Positions 17,601-27,383 of a DNA stretch of 64,000 nt are shown one piece after another (position 1 is the first letter of the stretch; each line of letters opens with the position of its first letter). The DNA comes from Streptomyces caeruleatus (GTDB lineage: Bacteria > Actinomycetota > Actinomycetes > Streptomycetales > Streptomycetaceae): positions 429,861 to 493,860 of the forward strand of contig NZ_KQ948926.1 in assembly GCF_001514235.1 (NCBI RefSeq), read 5' to 3'. The notes beneath the pieces were generated by a model. It did no database searches, was not told where the DNA came from, and saw nothing but the letters and a program-made list of their open reading frames with translations. A program made the translations under genes and the position numbers.

Positions 17601-17727
17601 CCTTGCCCGCGGGTGGGGCGTCGCCTGTGGTGCCGGTCGCGGCGCCGGGAGTGGGCTGCGTGCCCCCTGCGGAGGCCGTCTGCTTGCCTGAGCGACGAGG
17701 CCGCGTCTTCTGCACCGGTGCTCGCAT
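14608..17727 (-). CDS. cvnA: Conservon sensor histidine kinase-like protein CvnA
   Basis: The protein is 1039 residues. After a basic, Thr/Pro-rich N-terminus there is a membrane helix (about 50-70), a long extracytoplasmic helical sensor region of the nitrate/sulphonate-sensor type, a second helix near 370, a HAMP-like linker, a coiled coil, and an ATPase domain with ELMENATSFSPPD (N box) and GDDGLGLGLYVVARLAHRHG (G box). The dimerisation helix has no clear canonical His motif, as is usual for conservon kinases. The C-terminal 250 residues are disordered, Pro/Gly/Asp-rich and partly built of 20-residue repeats. It heads the four-gene cvn operon. Confidence 0.92.
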   Translation of the reverse strand: MRAPVQKTRPRRSGKQTASAGGTQPTPGAATGTTGDAPPAGKGRPTHVRNRLIVAVAVVAAAIAGAGVPSVVTASAQLHDSQELVTLAEQTENALTLAHSLADERDEVTSYVAAGRPKSKAPSEQRSVRVDRQVEELRADPDAPASLRDDLDAIAAVRRGALTGKSTALETHTAYSATITELHRIAESLAEQTPPRAGAGAHALAELDSAVQQAAAARGLLLAALSVPTTTETVVDPITGIASTQKTSSDADARQRAALSAAAQQARLRSDAALADFHDTAPKTARTSYDSTVTGPEVNTANRYLAALTDQPALSDRDLATNTKRAEAALSARVDLMRGVESALYDRRTKDLEQLRDDDVTALEIRIAILGALTLLAVGVATGMARSLTRPLAVLRLGSARLARAEDPAAEEPVKFTGRKDEFAQVVDSVNALHAHALARHERITTLESDRKHLVGQRQKMADAREGLRTELAESTAQLERLRGSIGNTFVNLALRTLGLVERQLAVIEGLEEREQDPERLATLFKLDHFATVMRRHSENLLVLAGTEHVQQHAGPVPLVDVVRAAVSEIERYERVRIAALPPHAHVAGFAADDLSHLLAELMENATSFSPPDLPVEVSGWLLESGEVMLSVQDEGIGMTSERLTRLNSRLADFDPEHSYDQEGDDGLGLGLYVVARLAHRHGVRVQLREQKQGGVAAVAVLPKGLLAPAPTAAVPSDARHPDGTHTFSLPGADAEANSNVLHGRAKATDPLVELAEKAVRETPQAPPTAPEPEQEREHPAETTMELLLPAEPLTEPASGERTPGGPAAGGPQDGGAAAEAFGGPGSDGLPAATDGEGAPPGPPPGTDGPPAAADGEDAPLGPPPGTDGPPAAADGEDAPLGPLPGSDGPPAVADGEDAPLGPPPGSDGLPAAADGADAPPGPPAPDDDGRTGGAGGNEIPAEGAAEAEHTRTPDEDPLTDKGLPKRTPKITTPAQAPRRRTGTVDAEALRRRLGGFRRGAEAGHREVQAEIAEQTGQHKAPIAESEAATGGTVEEASS
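14957..15255. repeat. 60-bp tandem repeat inside cvnA
   Basis: Five consecutive units of exactly 60 bp lie in register (roughly 15001-15060, 15061-15120, 15121-15180 and 15181-15240, plus a more degenerate unit before and a partial one after). Each encodes a 20-residue acidic Pro/Gly-rich segment of the form DGPPAAADGEDAPLGPPPG in CvnA. Units differ by only a few bases, so copy number probably varies between strains. Confidence 0.95.
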
Positions 17728-18159
17728 TCCTGACTCGTGATACCCATGGGTCCGGATGACGCTCCGTCAACTACCGCCGACCTCGCGTACACCCCTCCCC
17801 CAAGCTCTCGCCCGCGAGCGGAGCTCGCTGATTGATGCAGCATTCGAGCAGGGGGTGTCCTCACCGGTCCCCGACCCTCCCAGTGCCGGTCGGTGACGGC
17901 CGCGCATCACCTGACCCGCCACCCGAAGGAGTGAACCCCGGAGGGGAGTTGGCGGGCAAGTTCCTCCGGCGCGTGCACACGCCTTGTACGGCAGGCCGGT
18001 TGGACGTCTGCGGCACGCGGTGGCAGGATTCGCCGCCACGCCTTCCCGGAGCGCTCCATTCCATCCCAAATCCGACGTCTGACCTGCGAGCCATCGCTCA
18101 TTCAGCAGTCGATGTGACCCCTTCGTGGACCTTGTGAAGGGCTCGTGCAGACTGGCCGA
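17728..18159. other. Intergenic region upstream of the conservon and PP2C-like gene
   Basis: This 432-bp stretch between two divergent genes holds no open frame that I believe. It is somewhat less GC-rich in codon-position bias than its neighbours and must contain the promoters for cvnA (minus) and for the phosphatase-like gene (plus). I could not identify unambiguous -35/-10 pairs or operators. Confidence 0.5.
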
Positions 18160-18948
18160 ATGCGAACAGAGCTTGTTTCGGAGCCCGGCGATCCGGCCCG
18201 CCCCAACGAGGACTTCGCGAGCGTCGGCCTTCCCGCCTCGGGACAGGGCGGCGTACTGGTGGTCCTGGACGGAGTGACCCCACCGCGGGGTGAGACGGGC
18301 TGTCTGCATTCGGTCCCCTGGTTCACGGCCCGGCTCGGCGGAGCCCTGACCGAACTGACCGTTTCACTCCCCGATGTGCCGCTCGCCGAGGCGCTGAGCC
18401 GGGCCATCACACGTACCGCTGACGCACACGCCCAAACCTGTGACCTTTCTCACCCACGCACCCCACAGGCCACGGCGGTTCTGGCCCGCTGGTCGCCGGA
18501 GACGGTCGAGTACCTGATCCTCTCCGACTCGGCCCTCCTGCTGGAGTCGCCCGACGGCACCATCACCCCGTGCCTGGACGACCGTCTGGCCCGGCTCCCC
18601 CGTGCCTCGCTGGCCACGGACGCCCTGATCGACGCCCATGTCCGCAACAAGGAGGGCGGCTTCTTCACGGCGGCCGCGGATCCGTCGGTGGCGGCGCGGG
18701 CGGTGACGGGGGTGCTGCCGCGCGGTGAGGTCCGGGCCCTGGCGGCGCTGACGGACGGGGCGACGCGCTGGGTGGAGAAGTTCCGGGAGGGCGACTGGGG
18801 GGACTGCTTCACTTTCGTACGGAAGGAGGGGGCGCAGGGCCTGGTGGACCGGGTGCGGGCGCTGGAACGGGCGGACGCGGAGGAGCGGACGTATCTGGGG
18901 CGGAGCAAGACGCACGACGACGCGACGGTGGTGTACGTGGAGTGGTGA
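18160..18948 (+). CDS. PP2C-like protein phosphatase
   Basis: The protein is about 262 residues. Short motifs match the PP2C (PPM) metal-binding framework: NEDFASV and LVVLDGVTP near the start, ALTDGATRWV in the middle, and a C-terminal KTHDDATVVYVEW, supplying the conserved Asp residues. Some usual motifs are degenerate, so activity is likely but not certain. The substrates would be phospho-Ser/Thr proteins. The ATG at 18160 fits the conserved start of the fold; a GTG at 18145 is an alternative with a poorly spaced ribosome site. Confidence 0.75.
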   Translation: MRTELVSEPGDPARPNEDFASVGLPASGQGGVLVVLDGVTPPRGETGCLHSVPWFTARLGGALTELTVSLPDVPLAEALSRAITRTADAHAQTCDLSHPRTPQATAVLARWSPETVEYLILSDSALLLESPDGTITPCLDDRLARLPRASLATDALIDAHVRNKEGGFFTAAADPSVAARAVTGVLPRGEVRALAALTDGATRWVEKFREGDWGDCFTFVRKEGAQGLVDRVRALERADAEERTYLGRSKTHDDATVVYVEW

Positions 18949-19038
18949 GCGGGCAGGGGCTCCCGTGCTCGCCCCGGCCGGCCCGCGGCCCGATTCGGCG
19001 CTCCCCGGTGAAGCGCCGCGGCACCCCTTCGGCCTGCC

Positions 19039-19551
19039 CTACTTCTCCATGCCCCGGTTCAGCTGGTTGAGCAGCCGGCCCAGCTCCGCGACCTCGCGCG
19101 GGTCCCAGTGGGAGAGCTGCTCCACATAGCGCGCCCGCCGTGCCTCGCGCACCTTGGCGACCCGGCCCCGCCCCTCCTCCGTGAGGTGCACCAGCCACGC
19201 CCGTCCGTCGGCGGGGTCGGGCTCGCGGGCGACCAGGCCCAGGTCCTCCAGAGCGCGCAGCTGGCGGGACATGGTGGCCTTGCCGACGCCGATGTAGGCG
19301 GCGAGTTCGGTGGCGCGCAGCCGACCGGACTCGTCGAGCCGCACCAGCAGCCCGTACGCCGCCGACTCCAGGTCGGGATGGACCTCGCGGGCCATCTCGC
19401 CCTGCTTGGCCCGGGCGCGCCGGAACAGAACGGTCAACTCCCGTTCCAGATCGAGGAACTCGGGCCGGCCCGGAACACCGCCGGACGCCTCCTCGGAGGG
19501 CGCGCTCGCCGACCGCCCTCGCCGTTCGTCCCCGTTTCCGTCTTCCCGCAC
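19039..19551 (-). CDS. MarR family transcriptional regulator
   Basis: The protein is 170 residues with the MarR winged-helix core: LRATELAAYIGVGKATMSRQLRALEDLGLVAREPD followed by the wing DGRAWLVHLTEEGR. The N-terminal 25 residues are hydrophilic and variable. It is divergent from the lysozyme gene at 19805, with 253 nt between their starts. Autoregulation or control of the lysozyme is possible, but I could not find a clear palindromic operator. Confidence 0.9.
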   Translation of the reverse strand: MREDGNGDERRGRSASAPSEEASGGVPGRPEFLDLERELTVLFRRARAKQGEMAREVHPDLESAAYGLLVRLDESGRLRATELAAYIGVGKATMSRQLRALEDLGLVAREPDPADGRAWLVHLTEEGRGRVAKVREARRARYVEQLSHWDPREVAELGRLLNQLNRGMEK

Positions 19552-19804
19552 GTCAGCCCCTGCCTCGATTTTCCCGGTCCTGAAAGTTTCCGCCGCCCGC
19601 CGTCGTTGCCGCAGCTCCGTCAGTATTTCGCAGGCTCAGACCAACGGCAGCCGCCGGACCCCCTTCCACCAGCTCTTCTCGCTGCCTGGCGGCTCTGCCG
19701 AGACCGTTGCCGACATGCCCACGCCACAGAGTGGCCGGACGGCGGCCGGTCACGGATACGCGCCACTTCCCCACCGAGCGTCACCGAGCCTGCGGAGGCA
19801 CGCT

Positions 19805-20644
19805 ATGCCCGTGCACAGACCCGAACCGCTCCGCTCCCGGCACACCCCTGTCGCCGGGCTCCTGCTCGCAGCCCTCCTGACCCTGACCCTCCTTCTGCTG
19901 ACCACCCGGCCCGCCTCCGCGTCCGCCGACGATCCCCCGGCCCGCGGCTCCGCCCACATGGGCATGGGCGTCCTCACCCACGACGGCACGGACGGCGAAC
20001 CCGTCGCTGACCTGGCCGCTCAGACGGAAGGCGTGGACGTCTCCAGCCACCAGGGCGACGTCGCCTGGTCGACCCTGTGGGACAGCGGGGTGAAGTGGGC
20101 CTATGTGAAGGCCACCGAGGGGACCTACTACACCAACCCCTACTTCGCCCAGCAGTACGACGGCTCCTACGACGTCGGCATGATCCGCGGCGCCTACCAC
20201 TTCGCCACCCCGGACACCACCAATGGCGCAACCCAGGCCGACTATTTCGTCGACCACGGCGGCGGCTGGTCCCGCGACGGCAAGACCCTGCCGGGCGCCC
20301 TCGACATCGAGTGGAACCCGTACGGCGACGCCTGCTACGGCAAGACCCCGACCGCGATGGTCACCTGGATCCGCGACTTCGTGAACCAGTACAAGGCCCG
20401 CACCGGCCGCGCCCCCGTCATCTACACGGCGACGAGCTGGTGGAAGCAGTGCACCGGCAACCACAGCGGCTTCGCCACCGCCAACCCGCTGTGGGTCGCC
20501 CGGTACGCCGCCGAGGTGGGGGAACTGCCGGCGGGCTGGGACTACTACACGATGTGGCAGTACACGTCCTCCGGCCCGACCGTCGGCGACCACAACCACT
20601 TCAACGGGGCGCTCGACCGGTTGAAGGCATTGGCCGACGGATAG
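19805..20644 (+). CDS. Secreted GH25 lysozyme (muramidase)
   Basis: The protein is 279 residues: a Sec signal peptide (basic start, hydrophobic run, cleavage near ASA-SA), a linker of about 40 residues, and a glycoside hydrolase family 25 domain. Family hallmarks are GVDVSSHQGDVAW at the first strand, VKATEGTYY, and the catalytic DIEW (Asp and Glu) in LPGALDIEWNPYG. It cleaves the MurNAc-GlcNAc bond of peptidoglycan. GGAGG (19794-19798) six bases before the ATG fixes the start. The last 13 codons are repeated twice more downstream of the stop (see repeat). Confidence 0.92.
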   Translation: MPVHRPEPLRSRHTPVAGLLLAALLTLTLLLLTTRPASASADDPPARGSAHMGMGVLTHDGTDGEPVADLAAQTEGVDVSSHQGDVAWSTLWDSGVKWAYVKATEGTYYTNPYFAQQYDGSYDVGMIRGAYHFATPDTTNGATQADYFVDHGGGWSRDGKTLPGALDIEWNPYGDACYGKTPTAMVTWIRDFVNQYKARTGRAPVIYTATSWWKQCTGNHSGFATANPLWVARYAAEVGELPAGWDYYTMWQYTSSGPTVGDHNHFNGALDRLKALADG

Positions 20645-20825
20645 CACGACGCCCCCGGCTGGGGGTCCGGGGGTTATCCCCCGGAAGATGCAGCAACGGG
20701 GCGCTGGACCGGTTGAAGGCATTGGCCGACGGTTAGCACAACGCCCCGGCTGGGGGTCCGGGGGTTATCCCCCGGAAGATGCAGCAACAGGGCGCTGGAC
20801 CGGTTGAAGGCATTGGCCGACGGCT
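20603..20825. repeat. Triplicated 3' end of the lysozyme gene
   Basis: The last 42 bp of the lysozyme gene plus about 50 bp of downstream sequence are present in tandem. Copies of the gene tail begin at 20603, 20695 and 20786, so the period is 92 and then 91 bp. Each copied tail would encode NGALDRLKALADG and a stop. The spacer carries a perfect hairpin CCGGGGG-TTAT-CCCCCGG (20667-20684 and 20758-20775). Only the first tail is attached to a gene. Confidence 0.95.
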
Positions 20826-20846
20826 GATCCCTCTCGCGGTGGCGAA

Positions 20847-20874
20847 GGCCCGGGTCCCTCACGGGGCCCGGGCC
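20847..20874. terminator. Bidirectional-type hairpin between lysozyme and lon
   Basis: GGCCCGGG (20847-20854) pairs with CCCGGGCC (20867-20874) around a 12-nt loop. It lies between two convergent genes, 23 nt beyond the lon stop codon. No T-run follows, as is common for GC-rich actinomycete terminators. It may stop transcripts from both sides. Confidence 0.6.
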
Positions 20875-20896
20875 CTGCCTTTCCGGTCGACGTCCG

Positions 20897-23311
<2,415 letters not shown>

Positions 23312-23332
23312 GATCTCCCCTTAGGCAGTCAA

Positions 23333-23353
23333 GTTGAGTTATGCCGACTCAAT
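23333..23353. promoter_or_regulatory. HAIR element, HspR operator of lon
   Basis: TTGAGT (23334-23339), 7 nt, then ACTCAA (23347-23352) is a perfect core of the HspR-binding inverted repeat CTTGAGT-N7-ACTCAAG; only the outermost bases differ. It lies directly upstream of the lon start codon, the place where HspR represses lon in Streptomyces. Confidence 0.9.
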
Positions 23354-23400
23354 GCACGGGGAGGCTCGAATGTTCCCGGACCCGGGTTCGCTGTGAGCGA

Positions 23401-24264
23401 TCAGCGGCCGCACATACGGTGACCTCGGGCTTTCGTGGGATCAACGGTCAACGGGGCTCGATCCTTCCCGCCCGTCCCACCGCGAGCCCAGCGCCTGACG
23501 ATCGGCCACATCCCGATCCCGATGGCCAGCGAGATGAGGTGTCCCCAATTGGTCAGCGGGTCCGTGAGGTTCAGGAGGTCCTGGAGCAGCATCCCGCCGA
23601 ACAGCGCCAGTACCGGCCACCGCAGCCAGGGCCGCAGCAGCCCGGCCAGGGCACCGGTGCTGGTGGCGACGCCGAAGCTGATGCCGTAGTCGAGGCGGTA
23701 CAGCGAACTGTCGGGAAGGTGGCCGACCAGCACGGCGAGCCCCACGGGGACCTCGGTCGCGAGCGTGGCCAGGGCGTGTCCGGTCAGGAAGACAAGGGCT
23801 GTGCGCACGCCGCCGATCCGCCGTTCCAGCGCGGTCAGCACGAGCAGGAAGCCGAGCGTGTACGGCCCCAGGAAGCCGCCCGCCACCCACAGGGCGCTGG
23901 CGAGCAGCACCAGCACGGGCGTCCGCACGAGGTGCGCGACATCGGTGCTGGAGCCCTGGTGCAGGGCGTGGACGAGGTCAGGGTCGGCGTAGGTGGCGAT
24001 CAGCGAGGTGACGGCCAGGACGGCGGCGTAGGCGAGGGTGAACGGGGTGCCGGTGGGGGTGGGGAGCAGGCGCCAGGGGCGGAACGGACGGGTGCGCGGC
24101 GCGGTGGCCCCTGCGGGGACCGGCATCACGGGCGGCTTCGGTGTCACCGGAGGCGCCGTCACGGCGGCGACCGGCCCGCGCTGGCGGGGCATCCCGTCCA
24201 GCAGCTCCGCGACCTCGGGCTCGGGAACCGAGTCCGTCACGCCCCCGACCGCAGTCCGTTCCAA
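23401..24264 (-). CDS. Rhomboid-like polytopic membrane protein
   Basis: The product is about 287 residues. A soluble N-terminal region of about 75 residues, rich in Pro and Val, precedes five or six membrane helices. The order GHALATLATEVPVG and DYGISFGVATSTGALAGLL resembles the core of rhomboid-like proteins, but the canonical protease GxSG serine motif is not present, so it is probably not an active rhomboid protease. I chose the TTG at 24264 since AAGGAG lies 9 nt before it; a GTG at 24303 without a ribosome site is the alternative. Confidence 0.65.
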   Translation of the reverse strand: MERTAVGGVTDSVPEPEVAELLDGMPRQRGPVAAVTAPPVTPKPPVMPVPAGATAPRTRPFRPWRLLPTPTGTPFTLAYAAVLAVTSLIATYADPDLVHALHQGSSTDVAHLVRTPVLVLLASALWVAGGFLGPYTLGFLLVLTALERRIGGVRTALVFLTGHALATLATEVPVGLAVLVGHLPDSSLYRLDYGISFGVATSTGALAGLLRPWLRWPVLALFGGMLLQDLLNLTDPLTNWGHLISLAIGIGMWPIVRRWARGGTGGKDRAPLTVDPTKARGHRMCGR

Positions 24265-24441
24265 GGTGAGGCGCTCCTTCCGTTTTCCCCACCCTCGGAC
24301 CACGGATCATCCATGTCTGTGATCTGCGCCACAGAACAGCGGATTCTCAGCAACCTCTCAACAAGTTCTCGCGTCTCACCCCTTCACGCATTCGAAGGTA
24401 AATCCCTCGGCCGGCCCGGCCGGACCTGCCAGGATGACCGG

Positions 24442-25119
24442 ATGCCCACTTCGTTCGACATCCCCGAAGTCCTGGACCGTCGCGAGGGGCCGCACGGCGA
24501 GATCGTGCTGCGTCGGCACGGCGAACTGCTCCAGATCATCGCCAACGGCTGCTTCCTGATGGACACCTCCGACGGACGCTCGGAGCGGCTGCTGGTCGAC
24601 GCGGCGCTCGGCGCGCTGGACGGGCGGCCCGCCCCGGAGGTGCTGATCGGCGGGCTCGGCGTCGGGTTCTCGCTCGCACATGCCGCCGCCGATCCGCGTC
24701 CGGGACGGATCGCCGTCGTGGAGCGTGAGCGCGCGATTATCGACTGGCATCTCGACGGCCCGTTGTCCGACTTCTCCGCCCCGGCCCTCGCCGATCCGCG
24801 CACCGAGATTCTGGAAACGGATCTCGTGGCGTACGTACATGAGACTTCCGCCACGTATGACGCCCTGTGTCTCGACATCGACAACGGGCCCGACTGGACC
24901 GTCACCGAGGGCAACGACAGCCTGTACTCACCGGCCGGACTGGCGGGCTGCGCAGGGGTGTTGAGGCCCGGCGGGGTGCTTGCCGTCTGGTCCGCCCAGC
25001 CGTCTCCGGAATTCGAAGAAACCTTGTGTAATGCCGGATTCCAACAGGTGCGTACCGAAGAGATCCCCGTTGCCCGGGGCGTTCCGGACGTCGTGCACCT
25101 CGCCGTACGGCCTGGATAG
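24442..25119 (+). CDS. Spermidine synthase-like class I methyltransferase-fold protein
   Basis: The protein is 225 residues with a Rossmann-like nucleotide-binding core: VLIGGLGVGFSLAHA (glycine loop), VVERERAIIDWH (acidic end of strand 2), and YDALCLDIDNGPDW. This combination is typical of spermidine synthase-like proteins of actinobacteria. The N-terminal tetramerisation region is short, so the substrate may not be a polyamine. It probably binds S-adenosylmethionine or its decarboxylated form. It is a single gene on the plus strand before the two-component operon. Confidence 0.75.
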   Translation: MPTSFDIPEVLDRREGPHGEIVLRRHGELLQIIANGCFLMDTSDGRSERLLVDAALGALDGRPAPEVLIGGLGVGFSLAHAAADPRPGRIAVVERERAIIDWHLDGPLSDFSAPALADPRTEILETDLVAYVHETSATYDALCLDIDNGPDWTVTEGNDSLYSPAGLAGCAGVLRPGGVLAVWSAQPSPEFEETLCNAGFQQVRTEEIPVARGVPDVVHLAVRPG

Positions 25120-25251
25120 CCGTGGCGCGGTGACTCCCCGTACTCTGCTCACCTGACGCGGATCATTCAAGCGTCAATCGCAAGCATGCGCAGGCATAGC
25201 CAGTTAGCGGGATCACCCCACGGATTCCGGAAAGCAACTTTGGGGCGGGCG

Positions 25252-25989
25252 ATGGAGCAGACACACACCTCCCACAACGGCACGGCGGCGACCCCCGGCG
25301 CCCAGCGCCGGGTCCTCGTGGTCGAGGACGATCCGACCATCGTGGACGCCATCGCGGCCCGCCTGCGCGCCGAGGGCTTCCTCGTGCAGACCGCGGGCGA
25401 CGGTCCGGCGGCGGTCGACACGGCCGAGGCGTGGCAGCCCGACCTGCTGATCCTCGACATCATGCTGCCGGGCTTCGACGGCCTGGAGGTCTGTCGCCGG
25501 GTGCAGGCCCAGCGGCCGGTGCCGGTGCTGATGCTGACCGCGCGCGACGACGAGACCGACATGCTGGTCGGGCTCGGCGTGGGCGCCGACGACTACATGA
25601 CCAAGCCGTTCTCGATGCGGGAGCTGGCGGCACGCGTGCACGTGCTGCTGCGCCGCGTCGAGCGGGCCGCGCTGGCCGCCACGACCCCGCGGTCGGGCAT
25701 CCTGCGCCTCGGCGAGCTGGAGATCGACCACGCGCAGCGGCGGGTGCGGGTGCGCAGTGAGGACGTTCACCTCACCCCCACCGAGTTCGACCTGCTGGTG
25801 TGCCTGGCGAACACCCCGCGCGCGGTGCTCTCCCGTGAGCAGCTGCTCGCCGAGGTGTGGGACTGGGCGGACGCCTCCGGCACCCGGACCGTCGACAGCC
25901 ACATCAAGGCGCTGCGCCGGAAGATCGGCGCCGAGCGGATCCGCACGGTGCACGGCGTGGGCTACGCCCTGGAGACCCCGACGCCATGA
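25252..25989 (+). CDS. OmpR/PhoB-type response regulator
   Basis: The protein is 245 residues: a receiver domain (VVEDDPTIVDAIAARL; phospho-acceptor Asp in LLILDIMLPGFDG; Lys in DDYMTKPFSMREL) and a winged-helix DNA-binding domain (HLTPTEFDLLVCLANTP, TVDSHIKALRRKIG). The frame is open to 25186, but the ATG at 25252 precedes the conserved receiver by a normal distance. Its stop overlaps the kinase ATG (25986). The two form a standard two-component operon located just upstream of kgd. Confidence 0.93.
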   Translation: MEQTHTSHNGTAATPGAQRRVLVVEDDPTIVDAIAARLRAEGFLVQTAGDGPAAVDTAEAWQPDLLILDIMLPGFDGLEVCRRVQAQRPVPVLMLTARDDETDMLVGLGVGADDYMTKPFSMRELAARVHVLLRRVERAALAATTPRSGILRLGELEIDHAQRRVRVRSEDVHLTPTEFDLLVCLANTPRAVLSREQLLAEVWDWADASGTRTVDSHIKALRRKIGAERIRTVHGVGYALETPTP

Positions 25990-27092
25990 GCGACGGACCG
26001 GCCGCGCGGAGAGGCCCCGGGGGACCCTGGGGCGGCGTACGACCGTTCTCGATCAAGACCAAGCTGGGCGCGCTGGTCATCATCGCGGTGCTGATCACCA
26101 CCGGCCTGTCGATGATCGCCGTGCGCACCCAGACGGAGCTGCGCTTCATCACGGTCTTCTCGATGATCGCCACACTGCTCATTACGCAGTTCGTGGCCCA
26201 TTCGCTCACCGCGCCGCTGGACGAGATGAACGCGGTGGCCCGGTCCATCTCGCACGGCGACTACACCCGCCGGGTGCGCGACAACCGCCGGGACGAGCTG
26301 GGCGACCTCGCCGGCACGATCAACCTCATGGCCGACGAGCTGGAGGCCCAGGACCAGCAGCGCAAGGAGCTGGTGGCGAACGTCTCGCACGAGCTGCGCA
26401 CCCCGATCGCGGGCCTGCGGGCGGTTCTGGAGAACGTCGTCGACGGCATCGCCGAGGCCGACCCCGAGACCATGCGCACGGCGCTGAAGCAGACCGAGCG
26501 CCTCGGCCGGCTCGTGGAGACCCTCCTCGACCTGTCCCGCCTGGACAACGGCGTCGTACCGCTGCGGCTGCGGCGCTTCGAGGTGTGGCCGTACCTGTCC
26601 GGGGTGCTGAAGGAGGCCAACATGGTCTCCTCGGCGCGCGGCGGCATGGCGTCGGGCTCCGGCAGCCACACCCGCACCGACGTCCATCTGCATCTCGACG
26701 TCTCCCCGCCGGAGCTGACCGCGCACGCCGACCCCGAGCGCATCCACCAGGTCGTCGCCAACCTCATCGACAACGCGATCAAGCACAGCCCCCCGCACGG
26801 CCGCGTGACGGTCAAGGCGCGGCGCGGCGCGCACCCGGAGTCGCTGGTGCTGGAGGTCCTGGACGAGGGTCCGGGCATTCCGCGCTCCGACTGGCACCGG
26901 GTCTTCGAGCGGTTCAACCGGGGTGCCGTGAGCCGTCCGCACGGGCCGGGCAGCGACGGCGGTACGGGGCTGGGGCTGGCCATCGCGCGCTGGGCCGTCG
27001 ATCTGCACGGCGGCCGGATCGGAGTGGCCGAATCCGATCGGGGTTGCCGGATTCTTGTCACACTTCCAGGGCAGCCATCCGTACCAAGTTGA
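25986..27092 (+). CDS. Sensor histidine kinase
   Basis: The protein is 368 residues. Two membrane helices lie close together (about 27-45 and 54-72) with almost no periplasmic loop, so it probably senses within the membrane or cytoplasm. A HAMP domain follows, then HisKA (VSHELRTPIAGLRA, His near residue 135), N box (NLIDNAIKHSPPHG), G1 (DEGPGIP) and G2 (GGTGLGLAIAR). The ATG at 25986 overlaps the response regulator stop by 4 nt (ATGA). The signal is not deducible. Confidence 0.93.
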   Translation: MSDGPAARRGPGGPWGGVRPFSIKTKLGALVIIAVLITTGLSMIAVRTQTELRFITVFSMIATLLITQFVAHSLTAPLDEMNAVARSISHGDYTRRVRDNRRDELGDLAGTINLMADELEAQDQQRKELVANVSHELRTPIAGLRAVLENVVDGIAEADPETMRTALKQTERLGRLVETLLDLSRLDNGVVPLRLRRFEVWPYLSGVLKEANMVSSARGGMASGSGSHTRTDVHLHLDVSPPELTAHADPERIHQVVANLIDNAIKHSPPHGRVTVKARRGAHPESLVLEVLDEGPGIPRSDWHRVFERFNRGAVSRPHGPGSDGGTGLGLAIARWAVDLHGGRIGVAESDRGCRILVTLPGQPSVPS

Positions 27093-27383
27093 CGTAAAGT
27101 TCGAAGCGGAGCGTCAAGATCCACGTCTGTCCTGGCTGACGGACACGTGTGATCAGGTACAGACCTGCGCCTTCGGCGTGTCAGGTCGTGATCGCGCCTT
27201 CCCATCTGAGGTCATCCGAAGCGGAACCACGCTTGTTTCCCGCCATTTCCAGGCACGAAACACGCTTTCCGATGTGACTTACGCGACGATGACCTTGCTC
27301 AGCCTGACCTTCCCGGCCATGGGGGCGTAGCCTTAATTCCCGCTGTCCATCACCTTGTGAAGCGGAAGAGGGCGGTTGCCGCC

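Noticed and set aside
17832..18137. Plus-strand frame upstream of the PP2C-like gene
   Set aside because: No start context and no codon bias; lies in the divergent promoter region.
23401..24264. Calling the polytopic protein an active rhomboid protease
   Set aside because: The GxSG serine motif and matching catalytic His are not visible, so only rhomboid-like is used.
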